Assembly: GCF_035978755.1 (NCBI RefSeq)
Contig: NZ_CP108414.1
Coordinates: forward strand, 7,254,001 to 7,318,000
Origin: Streptomyces sp. NBC_01298
GTDB taxonomy: Bacteria > Actinomycetota > Actinomycetes > Streptomycetales > Streptomycetaceae
Length of the DNA stretch: 64,000 nucleotides
Direction: 5' to 3'
The translations under genes and the position numbers were made by a program. Each line of letters starts with the position of its first letter. The stretch's first letter is position 1. The notes beneath the pieces are model-generated. The model was given only the letters and a program-made list of their open reading frames with translations. It did not search any database and had not been told where the DNA came from. Positions 14,691 to 23,738 of this stretch are shown here, in pieces.

Positions 14691-17165
14691 CTACTTCAGC
14701 CGTCCGATCGCATCCCGCAGCCGGCGGGCGTCGCGCAGCCGCTTCTCGTAGGTCGCCCCCACCACCAGCAGCAGCACCCCCGCCAGGGCCGGCGGCAGCC
14801 AGCGCGGCAGCGCGTCCACCACCTGGACGACGTACGGGGTCAGCTCGTGCAGCGCCACCGCCGTCAGCGTCGCCCCGCCCAGCAGCAGCGGCGCCCGGAG
14901 CCGGCCGCGGGCGCCGGCCAGGGTCACCCCGAGCGCGGCCGTCCCCAGCAGCAGCGGCCGCAGCCAGTGCGGATCGCCCCACACCGCGAGGGTGCTCGGC
15001 AGCAGGGTCGCCGCCAGCCCCGGACCGTACGCCGTCCAGGACCCGGCCAGCGGGTCGCGCCGCCGCCGCAGGAACCCCACGGCCAGCGCCGCCGCCGTCA
15101 CCGGCAGGGTGTACGCCTCGGGCACCGTCACCTCCGAAGCCGCGAGCCGTACCCAGGTCGCCGCCAGGAACAGCGCCCCGGCCGGCCAGCCCGCCGCCGT
15201 CCGGCGCTCGGGCCGTACCGCCGCCGCCGCGCACACCACCCCGGCCAGGGCCAGGACCAGCGCGAGCACCGGAGCGTCCCCGGTGGCCAGGGCGAGGGCG
15301 AGGAGACCCGCAGCGGCCGCCGCGACCTCAGCCGGGACCCGTACGGGGCCCAGCCGCGGCCCGAGCGCCGCCACGGCCGCCGGGACCACCAGCACCGCCG
15401 GCGCCCACCAGGCCACCGGCCACTCCAGCAGCGCGCCCAGGGCCACCGCGAGCAGCGCCGCGTACCCGACCGCGAGGGCCGCCGCGCCCGCGCGGGCCCA
15501 CACCGGGGCGGGCCGGTACGCCGCTCCCGCCGCGCACGCGGCCCCCAGCAGGCCGAACACCGCGAAGGTGGCCAGCCGGCCGTCCAGGGCCGCCACGGAG
15601 ACGCTCAGGGCCCCCGCGAGGGCGCAGGCGCCCGCCGCGATCCCCGCGGGGCCGCGGAGGGCGGGCGCCGGGACCGCGGCGACGGCCGCGGCCGCCGTGG
15701 GTCCGGAGCCCGCGGGGACGCCGTCGCCGGCGGGCGCGGCCCCGGCCGGGCCGCCGGCGGCCGCCTTCGCCGCTGCGCCGGCCCCCGCCGCGGACCGCAG
15801 CGCGAGCGCCCCCGCCGCCAGCGTCACCGCGAGCTGGGCCGCGAAGACCGCGCCCGGGGCGGCGTCGAGCACCACGGGGGCCGTGAACAGCGCCGCCCAG
15901 CCCAGGACCACCGCGGCCGGCCCCGGCTCCGTGCGTTCCGGGAGCACCCGGACCAGCCACCACGCCGCCCCGGCCGTCAGCAGCAGGACCACCAGCGGAG
16001 CGAGCCCCGAGCCGTCGGCCGCCGGGGCGGGTGTGGTCACCGACCAGACCTCCTCCAGCACCCGCAGCCGGCCCAGCAGCACCGTCGCAACCCACGCCGC
16101 GGTCAGCGCCGCCTGTACGACGGCGACCCCCGCACCGGTCAGGGCGAGGCCGCGCCGGACGGGCTCCGGGAGCGCGGAGACCCGTAGGGCGCCCAGCAGG
16201 GGCAGGGCGAGGGCGAGGTACACGACCGCCGCCCAGGACGGGCTCAGCTCCGGCCGGAACGGCCCGCCCAGCGCGGCCACCGCCGCGAAGGCGCCGGCCG
16301 CCGCGAAGGCGGCCCGCAAGCCCGGGGCGCGCCACGCCACCGCCAGAGCGAGCACGGCCACCGCGGCCAGCCGCACCGAGGGAGCCACGGCCGAGCCCGT
16401 CGACCCGGCGTCCAGGGACTGCGCCAGGGCCGTCAGCAGCGCGGTCCCGCCCACCACCGAGCCGGCCGCCCCCGCCCAGCGGGACCAGCGCCCGGGCCGC
16501 GGCAGCGCGAGGCCGGCGTCCAGCGCCGCGGTGCCCAGCAGGGCCCAGGCCATGTCCGGCCCGTCCGCCCCGGCGGCCAGCGCCGCCAGCGGCAGCGGGA
16601 GCTGCGCCGTCAGCAGCGCCGCCGGGACCGGGATCCGCAGCGCGGGCAGGCAGCGCCCGTACCCCGCCCACACCGCCGCCAGCACCGCGGCCGCGCCCGC
16701 CGCGTACGCCACTCCGTCCACCTCCGGCATGCCGACGGCGTACAGCGCGTACGCGTCGAGCACCGTCAGCAGCAGACCCACCGCGGCCACCGCCTCGGCC
16801 GTCGAGCGCAGCCCCCGGCGCAGCAGCGCCACCGGGGCGCCCAGCGCCGCCGCCGTCACCACGCCGAGCACCGCACTGCGCCCGGCGATCCCCAGGGAGC
16901 CCCAGCTGACCAGCGTGAACGCCAGGGCCGCCACCGCCAGCAGCACCGCGCCCAGGACCAGCAGCACGTTCTGCGCACCGGGACCCGAGGCCTCCGCGCC
17001 CTGCGCGGGCGCGGCCGGCCGGACCGTCGCCCCCCACGCGTGGGGGGCCTGGGCGCCCAGCAGCCAGGCACGGCGGTTCAGCAGGAAGTGGCGCCGGGCG
17101 TCGAGTTGGATCAGTTCGCGGTCGATGAGCACGAGCTCCTCGGCCGGTGGCAGGGGGTTTTCCAT
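14691..17165 (-). CDS. Very large polytopic membrane protein
   Basis: An 824-residue Ala/Leu/Val-rich integral membrane protein. A short cytoplasmic N-terminus (EELVLIDRELIQLDARRHFL, looks helical) is followed by a linker and then about 25 hydrophobic segments up to the end; the C-terminus is a basic helix (YEKRLRDARRLRDAIGRLK). ATG 17165 is chosen as the start because the upstream continuation reads through the antisense of the SRPBCC gene. There is no SD. The N-terminal helix plus many spans resembles large uncharacterised actinobacterial proteins of the SCO-type integral membrane class; no transporter or enzyme motif is visible. Function unknown. Confidence 0.8.
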   Translation of the reverse strand: MENPLPPAEELVLIDRELIQLDARRHFLLNRRAWLLGAQAPHAWGATVRPAAPAQGAEASGPGAQNVLLVLGAVLLAVAALAFTLVSWGSLGIAGRSAVLGVVTAAALGAPVALLRRGLRSTAEAVAAVGLLLTVLDAYALYAVGMPEVDGVAYAAGAAAVLAAVWAGYGRCLPALRIPVPAALLTAQLPLPLAALAAGADGPDMAWALLGTAALDAGLALPRPGRWSRWAGAAGSVVGGTALLTALAQSLDAGSTGSAVAPSVRLAAVAVLALAVAWRAPGLRAAFAAAGAFAAVAALGGPFRPELSPSWAAVVYLALALPLLGALRVSALPEPVRRGLALTGAGVAVVQAALTAAWVATVLLGRLRVLEEVWSVTTPAPAADGSGLAPLVVLLLTAGAAWWLVRVLPERTEPGPAAVVLGWAALFTAPVVLDAAPGAVFAAQLAVTLAAGALALRSAAGAGAAAKAAAGGPAGAAPAGDGVPAGSGPTAAAAVAAVPAPALRGPAGIAAGACALAGALSVSVAALDGRLATFAVFGLLGAACAAGAAYRPAPVWARAGAAALAVGYAALLAVALGALLEWPVAWWAPAVLVVPAAVAALGPRLGPVRVPAEVAAAAAGLLALALATGDAPVLALVLALAGVVCAAAAVRPERRTAAGWPAGALFLAATWVRLAASEVTVPEAYTLPVTAAALAVGFLRRRRDPLAGSWTAYGPGLAATLLPSTLAVWGDPHWLRPLLLGTAALGVTLAGARGRLRAPLLLGGATLTAVALHELTPYVVQVVDALPRWLPPALAGVLLLVVGATYEKRLRDARRLRDAIGRLK

Positions 17166-17279
17166 GGTTCGGAGTGTGGCGCCCGTCACCCCGTCAGGAC
17201 ATGGGTGCGCGTACTCATCTCCGGATGAGTTCCGGCTGAGTACCCGGTGCGCACGGCCGCCGCGCGCAAGACTGGAGAC

Positions 17280-17825
17280 ATGGACCGAAGCAGCCATGGC
17301 GCCGCGTCCGGCGGCGCCCCTGACGTGAGCCCCGGCGACCGGGCCGCCCCCGCCAACCCCGGTGGCCGGTGGACCCGTTACCGCTTCCGCAGCGTGTGGG
17401 ACCTCGACGCCGCGCCCGCCCGCGTCTACGCCGCCCTGGAAACCCCCGAGTCCTACCCCCTGTGGTGGCCCCAGATCCGCGCCGTGGCCCCCGCCGGCGA
17501 CGGGAGCGGCGGTACCGCCGCCATCCGCTCCGTCCTCCCGTACACCCTGCACGTGGGCGCGGCCGAACTCCTGCGGGACCCCGTGGGCGGCGTCCTGGAG
17601 GTCGCGCTGCTCGGCGATCTGGAGGGCTGGGCGCGGTGGACCGTACGGGCGCGGGCCGGCGGCACGCGGGCGCTGTACGAGCAGGAGGTCGAGGTGCGCC
17701 GCCCCCTGATGCGTCTGCTCGCGTTCCCCGGGCGGCCGGTGTTCCGGCTCAACCACACGCTGATGATGCGGGCCGGACGGCGCGGGCTCGCCGCACATTT
17801 GGCGGCCCGGCCGGAAGCGGTTTGA
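17280..17825 (+). CDS. SRPBCC (START/polyketide cyclase-like) protein
   Basis: A 181-residue protein. After a disordered 30-residue N-terminus comes a helix-grip fold: YRFRSVWDLDAAPARVYAAL, PESYPLWWPQIRAV, and a C-terminal helix (FRLNHTLMMRAGRRGLAAHL). The family binds hydrophobic ligands in a deep pocket; the ligand is unknown. ATG 17280 has TGGAGAC immediately upstream. The -35 of the following tRNA promoter overlaps its stop codon. Confidence 0.82.
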   Translation: MDRSSHGAASGGAPDVSPGDRAAPANPGGRWTRYRFRSVWDLDAAPARVYAALETPESYPLWWPQIRAVAPAGDGSGGTAAIRSVLPYTLHVGAAELLRDPVGGVLEVALLGDLEGWARWTVRARAGGTRALYEQEVEVRRPLMRLLAFPGRPVFRLNHTLMMRAGRRGLAAHLAARPEAV

Positions 17826-17850
17826 ACCAGCCCCGGGCCTTCTGTATTGT
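17822..17850 (+). promoter_or_regulatory. Promoter of the second tRNA-Val(CAC)
   Basis: TTGAAC (17822-17827), 17-bp spacer, TATTGT (17845-17850), about 14 nt before the mature tRNA 5' end. The -35 contains the TGA stop of the SRPBCC gene. Confidence 0.7.
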
Positions 17851-17863
17851 TCACACCGTTCCC

Positions 17864-17935
17864 GGGCGATTAGCTCAGCGGGAGAGCACTTCGTTCACAC
17901 CGAAGGGGTCACTGGTTCGATCCCAGTATCGCCCA
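17864..17935 (+). tRNA. tRNA-Val(CAC), second copy
   Basis: Differs from the copy at 14469 at two positions in the D-loop/T-arm (CAGCGGG, TTCGATCCC). Same anticodon CAC and acceptor GGGCGAT/ATCGCCC, A73, no encoded CCA. Confidence 0.95.
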
Positions 17936-17942
17936 CCGGGAC

Positions 17943-17972
17943 AGGCCGGTCCGTCTGATGACGGACCGGCCT
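17943..17972. terminator. Terminator after the second tRNA-Val(CAC)
   Basis: AGGCCGGTCCGTC (17943-17955), loop TGAT, GACGGACCGGCCT (17960-17972); a 13-bp perfect stem followed by TCC. Confidence 0.85.
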
Positions 17973-18036
17973 TCCGCATGTACGGGCCCTTGTGGCACGG
18001 ACCCTTGCCGTACGGACTCGTGCCGTACGGGCCCCC

Positions 18037-18762
18037 TCACGCCGCCGCGGGCAGCTCCGGCCGCAGCGGCCAGTGCGGATCCACCGACTCCGGTGTGCCC
18101 TGCCGCGCGAACCACGCCTGGAGCCCCCGCGCCTGCGCCGCGTGCCACACCTGCTGGAGCGTGTGCAGCTCCGCCGGCGACAGCCGCTCCAGACGGGCCG
18201 CGAACCGGCGGCCCACGGCCCGTACGAGCTCCAGGGACGCCAGCGCGTCCGCGCCCGCGTCATGGGCACCCTCCAGCTCTATCCCGTAGTGCGCGCACAG
18301 GTCCGTGAGCGTCCGGCGCCCCTTGCGGTAGCGGTCCAGATGCTTGTCGAGCACGCGCGGATCCAGCACCGTCAGCGGCCGGTTGTCCAGGTACCGGGCC
18401 AGCGAGGACGCCCGGTGGCGGCGCAACTCCCGGTCCAGCAGGGTCAGATCGAACGGCGCGTTCATCACCACCACCGGCCTCCCCGCCACCTGCTGCTCCC
18501 CGAGCGCGCGGGCTATCTCCTCCACCACCGGCGCCGGCCACCGGCCGTTGCGCTGGAGGTGGTCATCGGTCAGACCGTGCACTTCCGTGGCCCCCGGGGG
18601 TACCGGGATGCCGGGATTGACCAGCCATCGCGTCGAGCGGATCCGGCCGCCCGCGCACTCCTGGACGATGAGCGCGGCGGACACGATCCGATCGCGCTCC
18701 ACGTCCACCCCGGTCGTCTCCGTGTCGAATGCGGCCAGCGGGCCCTCGTACCAGCGTGTCAT
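18037..18762 (-). CDS. DnaQ-like 3'-5' exonuclease
   Basis: A 241-residue DEDDh exonuclease. Exo I is AAFDTETTGVDVERDRIV, Exo II is VVMNAPFDLTLLDREL, and Exo III is GAHDAGADALASLEL, supplying the His and last Asp. The C-terminal 60 residues (RLSPAELHTLQQVWHAAQAR) are an actinobacterial extension with several Trp residues. It degrades DNA or RNA 3' ends; whether it proofreads or acts in repair is not shown. ATG 18762 has GAGGAG 9 nt upstream. Transcribed divergently from the DUF4365 nuclease-like gene. Confidence 0.92.
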   Translation of the reverse strand: MTRWYEGPLAAFDTETTGVDVERDRIVSAALIVQECAGGRIRSTRWLVNPGIPVPPGATEVHGLTDDHLQRNGRWPAPVVEEIARALGEQQVAGRPVVVMNAPFDLTLLDRELRRHRASSLARYLDNRPLTVLDPRVLDKHLDRYRKGRRTLTDLCAHYGIELEGAHDAGADALASLELVRAVGRRFAARLERLSPAELHTLQQVWHAAQARGLQAWFARQGTPESVDPHWPLRPELPAAA

Positions 18763-19016
18763 GGCGAACTCCTCGTCACCCGTCGGCAGATGGCCCCACC
18801 CGGGCACCGCGCCCCGGGCCCGCCACCCTTGCCCGAAACGGTGATACCCGGGCTCTTTGCCCCGTACGCCGTTTGCGGGACGCCGACTGCGGAGACAACT
18901 CAACTGGGGGACCGCACACATGACCGGTCGTCAACCCCGACACCCTGACACGCACCTGACGCGGCCCCACGCGGCCGCTTCCACGGGGACAGCCCGGAAG
19001 GCATGGGGAGCCGGCC

Positions 19017-19607
19017 ATGGCGCTCGCGCAGCCCGAACCGGGCGGGGTGCTCGCGGGGCAGATCGATCCGCGGACCGACCCGCGGAGCGGACCGCTGCGC
19101 GGCACGCTCGCCACCACCGCCTGCATGGAAACCCTCCAGGTGGGATATCTGCACGCCGTCGTCGCCGCGGCGGGCTGCTCGCTGTCCCAGCCCTTTCCCG
19201 ACAACGGCATCGACTGGCACGTCAGCCACGGCGCCCCCGAGCACGTCATCGACGACGAGGTGACCATCAAGGTCCAGCTCAAGGCGACCTACCAGATACC
19301 GCCCAGGCCGGCCGGGCCCACCTTCGGCTTCACCCTCGACAACGAGCACCTGGTGAAGCTGGCCCGCAGTCCGGTCGCCGTGCACAAGATCCTCGTCGTG
19401 ATGCTCGTCCCGCGGGAACGCGACCAATGGCTGAGCGCCGGACACGACCGGCTCGACCTGCGGCACTGCTGCTACTGGACCAATCTCGCCGGACACCCCG
19501 TGACCGGCCGGCGCCGGACCACCGTACGGATCCCGACCACGCGGATCTTCGACGACCGGGCGCTCTGCGAGATCATGACCCGGGTCGGGTCGGGAGGGAC
19601 ACCTTGA
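19017..19607 (+). CDS. DUF4365 protein, putative PD-(D/E)XK-fold nuclease
   Basis: A 196-residue protein. The conserved core runs from METLQVGYLHAVVAAAGCS through DNGIDWHV and VTIKVQLKAT. The spacing of Asp in GIDWHV and Gln-x-Lys in VQLKAT reproduces the metal-binding motif of PD-(D/E)XK enzymes, to which the DUF4365 family is related. The remainder (HKILVVMLVPRERDQWL; CYWTNLAG) completes the fold. ATG 19017 follows GGGGAG. Its TGA overlaps the ATG of the next gene, so the pair is translationally coupled. The DNA substrate, and whether it is a defence or repair protein, are not known. Confidence 0.78.
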   Translation: MALAQPEPGGVLAGQIDPRTDPRSGPLRGTLATTACMETLQVGYLHAVVAAAGCSLSQPFPDNGIDWHVSHGAPEHVIDDEVTIKVQLKATYQIPPRPAGPTFGFTLDNEHLVKLARSPVAVHKILVVMLVPRERDQWLSAGHDRLDLRHCCYWTNLAGHPVTGRRRTTVRIPTTRIFDDRALCEIMTRVGSGGTP

Positions 19608-20827
19608 TGAACTGGCAGTCACCGCACCTGGAGCCGCTCCCCTCACCGGAGTTCGCGGCGGGCGCCCCCGATCCCGCGCACGTCGATCCGCTCGTGCTCG
19701 GCGCCCTGCTGCACCGGCACGGCTGGCTGCGCCGCGGCGGCGCCGCCGGACGGTACGGGCGCTGGACGCCGCCCGCCCCGTACGGCACGGGCAGCGGCGG
19801 CACCAGCCTCCTCGTCCCCGAGAGCCGGGCCTTCCCCGACTGCGCCGACCTGCTCGAAGAGGCGCTCACGGCGCTCTCGCGCAGCGGGCTGCCGTCGGCG
19901 CGCGAGGTGCTCTACGGGCTCAGCGTGCCGAGCGACGAGATCCGCTGGGAACGCGAGATCCCGCGCGGGGCGTACGGACTCCACGGCGAGGCCGACTGGA
20001 CCGTCCAGGAACAGCTCCGCTCGGCCGCCCGCCAGCTGCTCCTCGCCGGGGCGCTGGCCGACCGGGCACGGGCCGGGTACTACGGAGCCCGCCACCGCGG
20101 CCAGGCGGAGCGGGCGCTGGACGGGGTCCTGGTGGGCCCGGCTCCGGGCGGCCGGCGGCTGACCGCGTACGTCCCCGTCGACGGGGGCCGGGGGACGGTG
20201 ATCCGGCTCCACCACGCGCTGCACGCCGCCCGCGAGGCCGTGGACTACCGGCGGGCCACCGGCGGCATGGAAGCCTTCGACGCGGCGGTCGAGGCCGGGG
20301 TCAGCCGGGAGCTCGCCGAGGCGCTGATCTCGCTGGTCCACGGCTCGGAGGGGGCCCGGGTGGCCCTCGCGTGGGCCCCGGCGGCCGGGGTCCCGGCAGG
20401 ATGCGCGGCCCGGCCCGAGCCGGTGGAGTTCTCACCCGGCGACCTGCCGGTGCTCCGGGAGGCGGCCGCGCGGTACACGAGGGACGAGCCGGCGGTGGCG
20501 GTCCGGGTGGCGGGAGCGGTGGTCCGGATGCGGAGGTCCGCCCCGGGCGGCGGGGGCACGGTCCGGCTGCGGGTCCTCGCCGGGGCGGAGATCCCGTACG
20601 TCCGGGTCGTGCTCGACGAGGAGTCGTACCGGGTGGCGGGCCACGCGCACCTGGTGGGACTGCCGATCCGGGTCAGCGGGCGCTTGCAGCGGCGGGGCGG
20701 CTTCCGGCGGCTCACGGACGCCTCGGACGTCCGCCCGGTCCCGCTGGACGAGGTCGAGCGGGACCGGCTGATGAAGTCCCTGGACGAGTCCCTCGACGCG
20801 GGGGACGCACTGCCGTCGGACGACTAG
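19607..20827 (+). CDS. Unknown protein coupled to DUF4365 gene; possible C-terminal OB-like domain
   Basis: A 406-residue protein I do not recognise. The N-terminal 60 residues are Pro/Gly-rich around LGALLHRHGWLRRGGAAGRY, the middle (about 80-260) is predominantly helical, and the C-terminal 110 residues are beta-rich, with AVRVAGAVVRMRR, VRVVLDEESYRVAGHAHLVG and LPIRVSGRLQRRGGFRRLTD. That last pattern, with a strand followed by VxVxGxLxRxG, is what nucleic-acid-binding OB folds look like (inference). ATG 19607 overlaps the upstream stop (TGATG), with GGGAGG before it. Obligate coupling to the putative nuclease suggests a partner or inhibitor role. No membrane segment or signal peptide. Confidence 0.7.
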   Translation: MNWQSPHLEPLPSPEFAAGAPDPAHVDPLVLGALLHRHGWLRRGGAAGRYGRWTPPAPYGTGSGGTSLLVPESRAFPDCADLLEEALTALSRSGLPSAREVLYGLSVPSDEIRWEREIPRGAYGLHGEADWTVQEQLRSAARQLLLAGALADRARAGYYGARHRGQAERALDGVLVGPAPGGRRLTAYVPVDGGRGTVIRLHHALHAAREAVDYRRATGGMEAFDAAVEAGVSRELAEALISLVHGSEGARVALAWAPAAGVPAGCAARPEPVEFSPGDLPVLREAAARYTRDEPAVAVRVAGAVVRMRRSAPGGGGTVRLRVLAGAEIPYVRVVLDEESYRVAGHAHLVGLPIRVSGRLQRRGGFRRLTDASDVRPVPLDEVERDRLMKSLDESLDAGDALPSDD

Positions 20828-20884
20828 GAGCCCGGCCCCGGGGGAGGCAGGCCTCCAGAGAAGCCCGCCTCCAGGGAAGCGCGC

Positions 20885-21508
20885 CTAGACGTGCAGCTCG
20901 GGGGGAAAGCCGGTCCAGCACAGCTCGGGCGGCAGGTGCCGCATGTCGTTGAGGACGAGGACGGAGGCGGGCCGCCCGGGCGCGTACCGGATGACCGTGA
21001 GGGCGGCGTTGGCGTGGTTGAGGCCGAGCCAGCGCCACCGCGGCGCGTCCATGGCGTCCCGGACGAGCCACGCGACCAGGAAGGCGTGGGTGACGACCAG
21101 CTCGTGCCGGTCCTCTCCGCCGTCCACGGGTCCGGTGAACAGGTCCAGGGCCCGCCGGGCCAGAGCCGGTCCCCGCTCCCGCTCCTCGTCGGAGGCACTG
21201 TCGAGGAAGCGGAGGAAGAGGTCCGCGGAGTCCGCCGGAAGCTCCTCCCGCGGTGGTACGTAGGGGACGTAGTCGCCGGCGGCGTCCGAGACGTGCAGGG
21301 GGACGTCCTTCAGCTGCTCGCCGATCAGGTGTGCGGTCTGCTCCGCCCGGGGCAGCGGGCCGTGGTGAACGGCCGCGAGAGGTATGTCGCGCAGGCGCCG
21401 GCCGAGCAGCACGGCCTGCCTGCGGCCGCCTTCCGTCAGACCGCTCTCCTCCGAGGCCGCCTCGCCGTGCCGCACCAGGTAGAGGTAACGGGTAGCCGTA
21501 CCGGTCAT
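20885..21508 (-). CDS. Histidine phosphatase family protein (phosphoglycerate mutase-like)
   Basis: A 207-residue protein with the catalytic RHG motif near the N-terminus (YLYLVRHGEA), the second Arg in HHGPLPRAEQTAHLIG, the second His in ELVVTHAFLVAWLV, and the typical ALTVIRYAPGRPASVLVLND end. It removes or moves phosphate through a phosphohistidine; substrate unknown. ATG 21508 is preceded by AGGAGCATGTG. Convergent with the DUF4365 partner gene, divergent from thrS. Confidence 0.9.
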   Translation of the reverse strand: MTGTATRYLYLVRHGEAASEESGLTEGGRRQAVLLGRRLRDIPLAAVHHGPLPRAEQTAHLIGEQLKDVPLHVSDAAGDYVPYVPPREELPADSADLFLRFLDSASDEERERGPALARRALDLFTGPVDGGEDRHELVVTHAFLVAWLVRDAMDAPRWRWLGLNHANAALTVIRYAPGRPASVLVLNDMRHLPPELCWTGFPPELHV

Positions 21509-21680
21509 CACATGCTCCTCCGCACTCACTGACGATCTTGTGCATCCAGGGACGAGGCCGTCGAGGGCGGCGGTTCCCACCGGCCCGGGCGGTAACCGTT
21601 TAGCGGCTCGGCCCATCCGCTCGGTACGATTCAGACGCGCAGTGATCCGCTCGCGCACCCCCTGAGTCAGGAGCAGACCG

Positions 21681-23657
21681 GTGTCAGACGTCCGTGTGAT
21701 CATCCAACGCGATTCCGAGCGGGACGAGCGCGTGGTGGCCACGGGCACTACGGCGGCTGAGCTCTTCGCCGGCGAGCGCACCATCGTCGCCGCGCGCATC
21801 GCGGGCGAGCTGAAGGACCTCGCGTACGAGGTGAAGGACGGCGAGACCGTCGAGCCCGTGGAGATCTCCTCTCCCGACGGCCTCGACATCCTGCGCCACT
21901 CCACCGCGCACGTCATGGCGCAGGCCGTGCAGGAGCTGTTCCCCGAGGCCAAGCTGGGCATCGGCCCGCCGGTCCGCGACGGCTTCTACTACGACTTCGA
22001 CGTCGCGAAGCCCTTCACCCCCGATGACCTCAAGGCCATCGAGAAGAAGATGCAGGAGATCCAGAAGCGCGGCCAGCGCTTCGCCCGCCGCGTCGTCACC
22101 GACGAGGCGGCCCGCGAGGAGCTCGGACACGAGCCGTACAAGCTGGAGCTCATCGGCATCAAGGGTTCCGCTTCGACCGACGACGGCGCGAACGTCGAGG
22201 TGGGCGGCGGCGAGCTGACCATCTACGACAACTTCGACGCCAAGACCGGCGACCTGTGCTGGAAGGACCTCTGCCGCGGTCCCCACCTGCCGACCACCCG
22301 CAACATCCCGGCGTTCAAGCTGATGCGCAACGCCGCCGCCTACTGGCGCGGCAGCGAGAAGAACCCGATGCTCCAGCGCATCTACGGCACCGCGTGGCCG
22401 TCGAAGGAGGAGCTGAAGGCCCACCTCGACTTCCTCGTGGAGGCCGAGAAGCGCGACCACCGCAAGCTCGGCACCGAGCTCGACCTGTTCTCCGTACAGG
22501 ACGAGATCGGCTCCGGCCTGGCCGTCTTCCACCCGCGCGGCGGTGTCATCCGCCGCACCATGGAGGACTACTCGCGCAAGCGGCACGAGGAAGAGGGCTA
22601 CGAGTTCGTCTACACCCCGCACGCCACCAAGGGCACCCTCTTCGAGAAGAGCGGCCACCTGGACTGGTACGCGGAGGGCATGTACCCCCCCATGCAGCTC
22701 GACGGTGGTACGGACTACTACCTCAAGCCCATGAACTGCCCGATGCACAACCTGATCTTCGACGCGCGCGGCCGCTCCTACCGTGAACTGCCGCTGCGCC
22801 TCTTCGAGTTCGGCACCGTGTACCGGTACGAGAAGTCCGGTGTCGTGCACGGCCTGACCCGCTCGCGCGGTTTCACCCAGGACGACGCGCACATCTACTG
22901 CACCAAGGAGCAGATGGCGGAGGAGCTCGACCGCACGCTGACCTTCGTGCTGAACCTGCTCCGCGACTACGGTCTGACCGACTTCTACCTGGAGCTCTCC
23001 ACCAAGGACCCGGAGAAGTTCGTCGGCTCGGACGAGATCTGGGAGGAGGCCACCGCCACCCTCCAGCAGGTCGCCGAGAAGCAGGGCCTGCCCCTGGTCC
23101 CGGACCCGGGCGGCGCCGCGTTCTACGGCCCGAAGATCTCCGTGCAGTGCCGTGACGCCATCGGCCGCACCTGGCAGATGTCGACCGTGCAGCTCGACTT
23201 CAACCTGCCGGAGCGCTTCAACCTGGAGTACACCGGCCCCGACGGCACCAAGCAGCGGCCGGTCATGATCCACCGTGCGCTGTTCGGTTCCATCGAGCGG
23301 TTCTTCGCCGTGCTGCTGGAGCACTACGCGGGCGTCATGCCGCCGTGGCTCGCCCCCGTCCAGGCGGTCGGCATCCCGATCGGCGACTCGCACATCGAGT
23401 ACCTGCAGGAGTTCGCCGCCGAGGCGAAGAAGAAGGGCCTGCGCGTCGAGGTGGACGCCTCCTCCGACCGGATGCAGAAGAAGATCCGCAACCAGCAGAA
23501 GCTGAAGGTCCCCTTCATGATCATCGTCGGTGACGAGGACATGGCCGCGGGCACCGTCTCCTTCCGCTACCGCGACGGTTCGCAGGAGAACGGCGTCCCG
23601 CGCGACCAGGCGCTGGCGAAGCTCGTGGACGTCGTGGAGCGCCGCGTCCAGGTGTGA
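21681..23657 (+). CDS. thrS: Threonyl-tRNA synthetase
   Basis: Class II synthetase of 658 residues charging tRNA-Thr. The domains appear in order: TGS (about 1-70), the editing domain with [17 protein letters not shown] and the CRGPHLP cysteine, the catalytic core with [10 protein letters not shown] (zinc cysteine), [16 protein letters not shown] and [16 protein letters not shown], then [14 protein letters not shown], and a C-terminal anticodon domain ([20 protein letters not shown]). GTG 21681 has AGGAG 8 nt upstream. I found no T-box leader in the 170 bp upstream. Followed by a terminator that overlaps the convergent channel gene. Confidence 0.98.
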   Translation: MSDVRVIIQRDSERDERVVATGTTAAELFAGERTIVAARIAGELKDLAYEVKDGETVEPVEISSPDGLDILRHSTAHVMAQAVQELFPEAKLGIGPPVRDGFYYDFDVAKPFTPDDLKAIEKKMQEIQKRGQRFARRVVTDEAAREELGHEPYKLELIGIKGSASTDDGANVEVGGGELTIYDNFDAKTGDLCWKDLCRGPHLPTTRNIPAFKLMRNAAAYWRGSEKNPMLQRIYGTAWPSKEELKAHLDFLVEAEKRDHRKLGTELDLFSVQDEIGSGLAVFHPRGGVIRRTMEDYSRKRHEEEGYEFVYTPHATKGTLFEKSGHLDWYAEGMYPPMQLDGGTDYYLKPMNCPMHNLIFDARGRSYRELPLRLFEFGTVYRYEKSGVVHGLTRSRGFTQDDAHIYCTKEQMAEELDRTLTFVLNLLRDYGLTDFYLELSTKDPEKFVGSDEIWEEATATLQQVAEKQGLPLVPDPGGAAFYGPKISVQCRDAIGRTWQMSTVQLDFNLPERFNLEYTGPDGTKQRPVMIHRALFGSIERFFAVLLEHYAGVMPPWLAPVQAVGIPIGDSHIEYLQEFAAEAKKKGLRVEVDASSDRMQKKIRNQQKLKVPFMIIVGDEDMAAGTVSFRYRDGSQENGVPRDQALAKLVDVVERRVQV

Positions 23658-23703
23658 CGGATGTGGCTGCCGTGACGGCTGAGTGATGGCTGCGTGATGG
23701 CCC

Positions 23704-23738
23704 GGAGCCCCCGGGGACCTCAGGTCCCCGGGGGCTCC
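23704..23738. terminator. Bidirectional terminator shared by thrS and the K+ channel gene
   Basis: GGAGCCCCCGGGGACC (23704-23719), loop TCA, GGTCCCCGGGGGCTCC (23723-23738): a 16-bp perfect stem. The stop codon (TCA, 23720-23722) and last residues of the channel gene lie inside the hairpin. Confidence 0.88.

Noticed and set aside
18857..19606. Longer upstream frame of the gene at 19607
   Set aside because: It is out of frame with, and fully overlaps, the DUF4365 gene; the SD and stop/start overlap support 19607.
20828..20884. Direct repeats AGGCCTCC/AAGCGC after the DUF4365 partner
   Set aside because: Too short and imperfect to call a repeat element.
21509..21680. T-box leader for thrS (and likewise for hisS or alaS)
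   Set aside because: No TGGNACC-like T-box or specifier stem; leaders are short, and alaS overlaps its upstream gene.
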